Assembly (NCBI GenBank): GCA_964454015.1
Contig: CAYVQF010000021.1
Span: 1-64,000 of the forward strand
Reading direction: 5' to 3'
DNA: 64,000 nt
Source of the DNA: CAYVQF01 sp964454015
GTDB taxonomy: Bacteria > Myxococcota_A > Bradymonadia > UBA4248
The notes under the pieces are model-generated. The model searched no databases. It was given only the letters and a program-made list of their open reading frames with translations, and was not told where the DNA came from. The position numbers were made by a program, and so were the translations under genes. Within the stretch, counting starts at the first letter, position 1. Each line of letters opens with the position of its first letter. This document shows, piece by piece, positions 59,401-64,000 of this stretch.

Positions 59401-59772
59401 CAGGTCACCCTCGACAAAGAAGACGTGCTCTTGGTCGCCCAAGCGTCACCGGACCTCGCCGTCGCTGAAGAGAAGGGGACCTGGGTCGCCCTGGACACCC
59501 ACCTCGACGACGCGCTGCGGACAGAAGGGATGATGCGCGACCTCCTGCGCCGGCTGCAAATGCTGCGCAAGGAGATCGGCTTGGAGGTCGAAGACCGCAT
59601 CGCCGTGCATTGGCACAGCACCTCCCCGGCCCTCCAAGCGGTCTTCGCGACCTGGGATGCCTACATCGCGGACGAGCTCTTGGCGCAACTCGAAGCACAA
59701 CCCGAGGGCGACGGCGGACACCACCTCGACATCGAAGGTGAGCGTCTGTGGCTTCGCATCACGAAAATCTGA
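56419..59772 (+). CDS. ileS: Isoleucyl-tRNA synthetase with GXHH signature
   Basis: A 1117-residue class I synthetase of the IleRS type, with an editing-domain region and the C-terminal anticodon-binding part (IEAFVDDLSNWYVRHNRRRFWK). The HIGH position reads GVHH (Gly62-His65, in NPMGVHHAWGRTLKD), so first and third residues are swapped relative to HXGH. The KMSKS position reads EMHKS (653-657 in GKEMHKSTGN). A subgroup of IleRS2 enzymes with GXHH is reported to be hyper-resistant to mupirocin, which fits the first change. The length also fits IleRS2. It is the only ileS in the window. The ATG at 56419 is reasonable though no strong ribosome site is seen. Confidence 0.88.
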   Translation: MTDSKNRGYEKVETWIDLVANEHEVLAYWQQEGIFDKLRARNADGEVFSFLDGPITANNPMGVHHAWGRTLKDAFQRFHAMHGRALRYQNGFDCQGLWVEVEVEKEHGFRSKKEITDFGIDRFVEACKARVRKYSAVQTEQSIRLGMWMDWDDSYYTMSDENNYCIWTFLKKCFTRGKIYRGSDVMPWSGRSGSAYSQMEVIEGRKLVAHTSLFVKFPLRERPGENLLVWTTTPWTLTSNVAAAVNVDLDYIKLRSRRDGELFYFAAENLNFKRLDKQYKEKRWVDGVPRLKTIAQIFNERGGFDLEGTVKGADLVGLSYVGPFDELEGAQLPGGFPFTNAAVADSAVTAHRVIDGGRDSHGGAVVVAGEGTGIVHIAPGCGDVDHELGVKLGLPMVAPLDEAAAFLPPFGFLAGKNATAPETVELIVNYLKERGTLVATELYPHVYPHCWRSGEELVFRMVDEWYIKMDWRDEIIKVVDDIRWIPDYGRDREIEWLTNMRDWMISKKRFWGLALPIWVCEKCEHFEVIGSREELQERAVAGWDVFDGHSPHRPWIDAVKIACSQCGAQASRVEDVGNPWLDAGIVPYSTVHYRSDRDTWRKWIPADLVLECFPGQFRNWFYSLLALSTMMEGIAPFKNLLGHALVRDGEGKEMHKSTGNAIWFNDAVEEVGADVMRWLYVWQNPVVNLNFSIGDGDSNASGACRSLREVRGGFINTLWNTYAFFTNYARLASWRPGEGEALPFAARPEFDRWILTELQQSIGECRAGFNDYDTRRAAIAIEAFVDDLSNWYVRHNRRRFWKTEGDTTQSNAAFATLWTCLYDLTRLIAPMMPFLAETMHANLVRSVLPDAPSSVHLESYPQEDPALVDESLRDEMRAIMRITSLALSARDCQKLKVRQPLAKLTIGPNDAVEHQAALRFTSMLLEDLNVKTLHVEAPGTPSPLSYEIKLNFKTLGPRYGKQMKAISAALESVREPLLAAVKAESPYTFFVEGGQVTLDKEDVLLVAQASPDLAVAEEKGTWVALDTHLDDALRTEGMMRDLLRRLQMLRKEIGLEVEDRIAVHWHSTSPALQAVFATWDAYIADELLAQLEAQPEGDGGHHLDIEGERLWLRITKI

Positions 59773-59777
59773 GGCCG

Positions 59778-60668
59778 ATGGTCGCCAGCTCCAGCACTTC
59801 CCCCGGTACGACGCCGCTGCGCATGGGCGCGGTGCCGTGGATCGACGCCGGCCATGCCGTCACCAGCTATACGGCCATCCTCCTCGATGCCTACGGGGTT
59901 CTGGTCGACGCCTCTGGCGTGATCGCTGGGGCTACGGCCTTCATCGACCACCTCAACGCCCAGGGCAAGCCCTACTACATCCTGACCAACGACGCCGCGC
60001 GCCTGCCGCAGAGCTGCGCCGAATTCTACCAGTGCCATGGTTTGGCCATCGCGCCCGAGCGCATCATCACCGCGGGCTCGCTCCTGGCGCCCTACTTCGC
60101 CCAACACGGCCTACACGGAGCTCGCTGCGTGGTCCTCGGCCCCCGTGACGCCAGCACCTACGTCCGTGAGGCCGGCGGCGTGGTCGTTGCGCCCGACGAA
60201 AGAGAGAGCGTCGATGTCGTCGTGGTCTGCGCCACGGAACGCGAGATGGTGCCCCAAATCGACGCGGCGCTCTCCATGTGTGGCCGCAAGCTGGAAGCCG
60301 GCGGCCCGCCACCCCAGATCCTCTTGCCCAACCCGGACATCATCTACCCCAAGGGCGACGGCGCCTTTGGCATCACGGCAGGTGCCGTAGCGGCCATGCT
60401 GGAGATCGCCTTGCGCGCCCGCTTCCCTCACGCCGAGGTGCGCGCCCATCCCATGGGCAAACCCTATGCGCCCATCTTCGAAGCGGCCATCGCCGCCGCC
60501 GGGACGCGCCGAGTCCTCCACATTGGGGACCAAATCGACACCGACGTCGAAGGCGCCTGGGGCGTGGGCATCGACTGCGCCCTCGTCGCCACAGGCGTCG
60601 CGCGCCTCGACGACGACGTTCGCATCACCCGCGCCCCGACCTACCGCCTCAGAGATCTGCGCCTCTAA
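59778..60668 (+). CDS. HAD-superfamily IIA hydrolase
   Basis: A 296-residue protein. The DxDx motif is in AILLDAYGVLVD with the first Asp in LLDAYG, followed by FIDHLNAQGKPYYILTNDAARLPQS (motif II Thr/Asn), and a C-terminal IGDQIDTDVEGAWGVGIDCALVATG that matches class IIA HADs such as NagD and 4-nitrophenylphosphatases. The cap region with PNPDIIYPKGDGAFGITAGAVAAML is typical of this class. Substrate is a phosphorylated small molecule, identity unknown. The start at 59778 has GAGG 6 nt upstream and follows ileS by 5 nt. Confidence 0.9.
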   Translation: MVASSSTSPGTTPLRMGAVPWIDAGHAVTSYTAILLDAYGVLVDASGVIAGATAFIDHLNAQGKPYYILTNDAARLPQSCAEFYQCHGLAIAPERIITAGSLLAPYFAQHGLHGARCVVLGPRDASTYVREAGGVVVAPDERESVDVVVVCATEREMVPQIDAALSMCGRKLEAGGPPPQILLPNPDIIYPKGDGAFGITAGAVAAMLEIALRARFPHAEVRAHPMGKPYAPIFEAAIAAAGTRRVLHIGDQIDTDVEGAWGVGIDCALVATGVARLDDDVRITRAPTYRLRDLRL

Positions 60669-60731
60669 AGCCGAGCGCGCGCGCTTTGGGCCCGATGCGC
60701 GCTGCAGTCAGCACGGCGTGCGCAGGGCGGC

Positions 60732-62012
60732 TCAGTCTTGGTCTTGTCCCACGGGTCCATCCAGGCGCGGCGAGCGTCCGCGCAGGACCTCATAGGCGAC
60801 CCGGTTGCCGTACTGAGCCGCGCGGGAGAGCGAAGAATAGCTCAAAAACTCGAGCTCCGCCGCGTGCTTGAGACTGTTGGGGACGGAGGCGCGGTGGTAG
60901 CGATTGGCAGCCACGTCGTGCAGGAGCGCCGCGAGGGCAGCATCACCGGCGCCGCTGGTGTTGCACAGGCGCTCTGGTCCACCCAGATAAGGGTGGATGT
61001 GGCTGAAGATCTGGAGGGGGCGATGACAGTCGCGCCGCCGCACCAGCCGGGAATACTCCCAGCGGTTGTAGTCGGGGATGGACTTGGAGACGATGGCCTC
61101 GCGGGTGAGGCGTTTGACCGAGTCGTCGGTGTAACCCGCCAAGGTCAGGCCGCGCGATCCCTCGGTGACCACGGCCACATCGACCCAATCGAGGAGCTTG
61201 CGGCAGGCCAAGAGTGGATCCGATTCGTCCGTGAGGGCCTCGGCTTCACGCGCGTTCATGGCGGCGATGGTGACGTAGCCGTCGAGGAGGTCGATGAGCT
61301 CTTTGCGCATCCGCCGCACCAGGGTCGCCGTCCCCAGGCCAAAAGCGATGGGGACATCCGCGGCATGGGCGACCTCCATCAGACGCATGGCAGCTTGGGC
61401 GATGGGTCGATCCGGGTTGGCCAGGCAGTAAAGGGAGGTCAAAGCGACCGAAGCGCCTTGAACCACCTCTAGGGGGATCGCCTCGGCCGGGTAATCTCCT
61501 GAAGCCCCAGGTGAGACGGCAAAGGAACGCTCGCCGTCGGGGGTGAAGCAGGTCACGGCGGTCCCCACTTGGCCGCTGACGGGGATGAGGTGGTCGAGGG
61601 AGAGGGCTTTGGGCGACTGGGCAACGTAGGCAAAAGCCGCGCTGTGGGGCGCGATGCTCTCGGGGATGGTCCCCAACAAGATAGCCGGCTCACCGCTGAG
61701 GTGGGTGAAGTTGCTCAAGGTGTTGGCCACGGTGCCGCCGGCGGCGTAGCGCCAGCGCAACCCCGCCGCGCGAATTTTGCTCAAGAGCACCTCGAGCATC
61801 TCCGGCGCAAAATGCACCGACTCCCCGGGGATGAGCCCGAGGTCGTGGAGCAGATCCAGCGGGCAGGCTTGGATCTCGAGGTCGACGAGGACCTCGTCGA
61901 GGCCTACGGCATACCAACTGGGTTCGGTCTGCACGTCGACCCCGGCCACCACGGTGCGCTTCTCAGTGACGGGAAAGTAGTACTTGGCTTCGCGTGGTCC
62001 TGGGAATTGCAC
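60732..62012 (-). CDS. gsk: Inosine-guanosine kinase
   Basis: A 426-residue PfkB-family kinase matching E. coli Gsk along its length. It starts VQFPGPREAKYYFPV, then FAGGTVANTLSNFTHLSGEPAILLG, ILLG turn, CFTPDGERSFAVSPG, AAMNAREAEALTDESDPLLA, and the PfkB catalytic end LCNTSGAGDAALAALLHDVAANRYHRASVPNSLKH. It phosphorylates inosine and guanosine for purine salvage. GTG 62012 is preferred over the GTG at 62021, because it aligns with the conserved FPG start and has AGAGG upstream. It is convergent with the HAD gene. Confidence 0.9.
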   Translation of the reverse strand: MQFPGPREAKYYFPVTEKRTVVAGVDVQTEPSWYAVGLDEVLVDLEIQACPLDLLHDLGLIPGESVHFAPEMLEVLLSKIRAAGLRWRYAAGGTVANTLSNFTHLSGEPAILLGTIPESIAPHSAAFAYVAQSPKALSLDHLIPVSGQVGTAVTCFTPDGERSFAVSPGASGDYPAEAIPLEVVQGASVALTSLYCLANPDRPIAQAAMRLMEVAHAADVPIAFGLGTATLVRRMRKELIDLLDGYVTIAAMNAREAEALTDESDPLLACRKLLDWVDVAVVTEGSRGLTLAGYTDDSVKRLTREAIVSKSIPDYNRWEYSRLVRRRDCHRPLQIFSHIHPYLGGPERLCNTSGAGDAALAALLHDVAANRYHRASVPNSLKHAAELEFLSYSSLSRAAQYGNRVAYEVLRGRSPRLDGPVGQDQD

Positions 62013-62204
62013 AGCGCACACCTCTCTTGGGGGTCACCCTAGGGCGAACCGCGATAGGCCAGGCAGGGTAAGGTCCTTTGTCTCCCGATGCAACCAAGAT
62101 CGGACGCGTGGCTCCCCCCAGCGGCGCTCGCCCATGCACCGCAACGCCGCACGCTTTCTCTACCTCGGCGCGCTTGGCGCGCGCCCCATACCCCACCAAA
62201 AAAG

Positions 62205-63023
62205 TCAGCTACCGCTCTGGTAGAGCTTCAAGCGGTAGTCGCTCCCGATGAGCGACATGGGCTCGCACATCTGGTAAATCCGGCTCTCGGCGCGCTCGCC
62301 GATGCGGTCGTCGAGGGCGTCGGCCTTGGCCCCGCTGGGCTGCATGGCCTTGGGAAAGTAGTTGGAGGCAAAGAGCGTGGTCAGCGAGGTGTCGTTGTAG
62401 CGCCGGGTGATGAGCTCGTCGACGATGCGCAGCTCAAAGTCATTGCAGCGACCTTTCCCGAGCTCGTCGATGGCCAAGACGGGCACCTTGACCAGGGGCT
62501 CGAGGATCTCGGCCTCGGAGCGGTTCTCCGCATAGAGCTTGCGCAGCTCCCCGAGGAGGTGGCTGAACTCGATGTAACGACAGGCGACCCCCATCTCCAG
62601 GCTCATATAGCGCAGCATGGCGACCAAGAGGTGGGTCTTGCCGGTGCCGACCCCGCCGACCAACAAATAGCCTCGGGCTCCGGGTCTGAAACGCGCCAAG
62701 TAGGCACCAATCGCTTCGAGCAATGGCCCGTGATTGGCCTGGTGGGGGATGAAGGTTTCGAGGCTGGCCTCGGCATAACGCGCCGGAACGCGCGCCTGAT
62801 TGAAGCGCTCGATGCGGCGGTCCAGCGACGCCCCCGGGCACGGCCTCAAGGTGCGGTAGCCCCGGGCATCGTAGCTGGCGAGGTGCGCTGTCCCTTGGCA
62901 GAGCGGGCAGTGGTCGATGTTGATGGCCGGGCGCTCTGCCACGGCCCACGCCCCTTGGGCGCGAACCAAGGGCTGGCCAACCTTGGCGAGCAAACACTGG
63001 GTGAGATCATGGGGAGCGCTCAT
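62205..63023 (-). CDS. DnaC/IstB-like AAA+ ATPase
   Basis: A 272-residue protein. An N-terminal part has Cys39, Cys42 and Cys62 (a possible zinc site) and helix-rich sequence; then the AAA+ core with Walker A GGVGTGKTH (123-131), Walker B VPVLAIDEL (181-188), and DDRIGERAESRIYQMCEPMS near the end. DnaC/DnaI-type proteins load the replicative helicase, and IstB-type ATPases assist transposases. No transposase is nearby, and the 3' neighbour is an uncharacterised helical protein, so a helicase-loader role is the more likely inference. It starts at 63023, 16 nt downstream of the next gene. Confidence 0.82.
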   Translation of the reverse strand: MSAPHDLTQCLLAKVGQPLVRAQGAWAVAERPAINIDHCPLCQGTAHLASYDARGYRTLRPCPGASLDRRIERFNQARVPARYAEASLETFIPHQANHGPLLEAIGAYLARFRPGARGYLLVGGVGTGKTHLLVAMLRYMSLEMGVACRYIEFSHLLGELRKLYAENRSEAEILEPLVKVPVLAIDELGKGRCNDFELRIVDELITRRYNDTSLTTLFASNYFPKAMQPSGAKADALDDRIGERAESRIYQMCEPMSLIGSDYRLKLYQSGS

Positions 63024-63038
63024 CGGACCTCGTCGCAG

Positions 63039-63683
63039 TTAGGGACCCACATCCAACAAAGCATGCACGGCGAAGTGACGCAAGAGGGCTGCCTCGAAGT
63101 GCGCCTGCACATAGGCGGCCGCGCCTTCTGGGCTCATCTGGGCCGCGCGCGCTTGGCATTGGCGCTGGCTCTCATGTCGCAGGTGCCCACACTCACCCTT
63201 TGGCAAGGCAGCCTCCAGCTCCACCATGATCTGCCGGCGCACCCGCAGCCATAATGCCGTGGGATCCACCCCCTCTTCAATCTGCGCGCGGTGCAGGCTG
63301 ACCCAGGCGCGGCGCAAGACCCGCTTGGCCGCGGCCGGCGTGTCGCCCTGCGTCCCCAAACGCTCGATGAGGGCGCAGTAACGCGCCACGGCCGGCGCGG
63401 CAGCGGGCGCATCAGCGCCCCGAGCGGGGTGGGCCTGGTGGTAGGCCTTGATGGCCGCCTCCACCTCGCGGCTGAAAGCGGCGAGGGTGCGCGGGGTGGT
63501 CGTCGCGCGCGCCAGCGCACGATCCAAGGCGCGGATCACCGCGTCGGCCGGCACGCCGCTCTCTTCCCACTGCAGCACCACCGCCTGATCCCGCGGCGAG
63601 AGGTTGAGACCCGCGCCAAGGTTGTGCCCTTTCCAAGCCTCGAGGGCGGCGAGGAAGGCCGCCGATGGACGCGACTCATGCAT
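63039..63683 (-). CDS. Helical protein of unknown function, possible replication partner
   Basis: A 214-residue, mainly helical protein. It begins MHESRPSAAFLAAL, followed by NLSPRDQAVVLQWEESGVPADAVIRALDRAL and an Ala-rich segment, then a second helical unit (ARYCALIERLGTQGDTPAAAKRVLRRAWV and SLHRAQIEEGVDPTALWLRVRRQIMVELEAALPKG). No known fold is recognised. It overlaps the fabH end by 8 nt and lies 15 nt before the DnaC-like gene on the same strand, so the two probably form one unit. It could be a helicase-loading partner. ATG 63683 is chosen over the longer frame for that overlap. Confidence 0.65.
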   Translation of the reverse strand: MHESRPSAAFLAALEAWKGHNLGAGLNLSPRDQAVVLQWEESGVPADAVIRALDRALARATTTPRTLAAFSREVEAAIKAYHQAHPARGADAPAAAPAVARYCALIERLGTQGDTPAAAKRVLRRAWVSLHRAQIEEGVDPTALWLRVRRQIMVELEAALPKGECGHLRHESQRQCQARAAQMSPEGAAAYVQAHFEAALLRHFAVHALLDVGP

Positions 63684-64000
63684 GCTGCGCCGACCACCGC
63701 AACAGGGCGCCGCCCCAAGTGAAGCCAGAGCCAAACGCCACCAACGCGAGCAAGGCCCCCGGAAAGATCCGCCCGGCGGCCACGGCCTGATCGAGGGCGA
63801 TGGGGATCGACGCCGCCGTGGTGTTGCCCACCAGAGCGATATTGGTGAGCACCTTCTCGGGGGCGATCTCTAGCATGCGCCCCAGCAACTCGGTGATGCG
63901 CTGATTGGCCTGATGTGGCACCAAAAAATCGATGGCGGCCACCTCGAGACCCGCCGCGTCGAGGAGGCCTTGGGTGCACTCGCGCATCCGGGTGACGGCG
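63676..64000 (-). CDS. fabH: 3-oxoacyl-ACP synthase III, C-terminal part
   Basis: The 3' portion of a FabH gene; the 5' end with the catalytic Cys lies beyond the window. Visible are the His motif VPHQANQRI and the Asn motif NIALVGNTTAASIP, both of the Cys-His-Asn triad, and the final FGSGFTWGGALLRW. FabH starts fatty-acid chains by condensing acetyl-CoA with malonyl-ACP. Its stop at 63676 overlaps the following hypothetical gene by 8 nt. Related acyl-CoA-using KAS III-like enzymes are possible. Confidence 0.88.
   Translation of the reverse strand, partial: AVTRMRECTQGLLDAAGLEVAAIDFLVPHQANQRITELLGRMLEIAPEKVLTNIALVGNTTAASIPIALDQAVAAGRIFPGALLALVAFGSGFTWGGALLRWSAQHA

Noticed and set aside
58009..59442. 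A 477-residue minus-strand frame opposite ileS
   Set aside because: Typical reflected composition (His/Gly/Val rich) and overlaps a certain synthetase gene.
62205..63023. Reading the DnaC-like gene as an insertion-sequence IstB
   Set aside because: No IstA-type transposase or terminal repeats nearby.

Overview
The window is a GC-rich chromosomal segment with ordinary bacterial housekeeping genes and no sign of plasmid, phage, insertion sequence or CRISPR. Sigma-54, LptA/LptB-type LPS transport and outer-membrane proteins indicate a Gram-negative. A tandem-kinase Ser/Thr protein kinase, a PP2C phosphatase, IPT/Kelch and BNR-repeat lipoproteins and a Cys-rich metalloprotease lipoprotein recall the former Deltaproteobacteria, such as Myxococcota or Bradymonadota. 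That placement is an inference, because no rRNA gene is present.

Layout, left part. 0-12.6 kb: MATE exporter (-); two secreted proteins that share a C-terminal domain (-); lptA-lptB-rpoN-hpf (+); a lipoprotein; then a membrane-anchored GrpE-like protein overlapping an ABC-2 ATPase/permease pair. 12.7-18.5 kb: a methyltransferase/ATP-grasp fusion, a GT-C-like membrane glycosyltransferase, a small XRE regulator and an FCP1/NIF-type phosphatase. 18.5-22.9 kb: rsmG and a membrane protein (-), then dnaX-ybaB-recR (+). dnaX carries an A10 slippery run placed to give a short gamma form. 22.9-28.3 kb: a rex-luxE-luxC operon (-), a zinc-finger protein with two histone-fold-like segments (+), a lipoprotein and a membrane-anchored secreted protein (-). 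28.5-30.7 kb: PP2C phosphatase and a KamA-type radical SAM aminomutase.

Middle part, 30.8-45.8 kb: the conserved translation/transcription cluster tRNA-Thr-Tyr-Gly-Thr, tuf, tRNA-Trp, secE, nusG, rplK, rplA, rplJ, rplL, a GNAT gene, rpoB, rpoC. Consensus promoters lie before the tRNAs, before rplJ and before rpoB, and a strong terminator follows rpoC. The rpoB leader is about 410 nt long and holds a perfect 10-bp hairpin and a possible leader ORF.

Right part. 46.1-64 kb: a small coiled-coil protein, aat (-), an IPT/Kelch lipoprotein, a dual-kinase receptor, an outer-membrane protein, a metzincin lipoprotein, an isoleucyl-tRNA synthetase with an unusual GVHH signature, a HAD hydrolase, then on the minus strand gsk, a DnaC-like loader, a hypothetical protein and the 3' end of fabH at the window edge.

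The most distinctive items are the rex-luxE-luxC redox/fatty-aldehyde operon, the zinc-finger double-histone-fold protein, the membrane-tethered GrpE-like protein, the methyltransferase/ATP-grasp fusion, the dnaX slippage site and the GXHH-type IleRS. No single large unknown system is obvious. Most of the window is well-conserved core genome with lineage-specific surface proteins between the core blocks.
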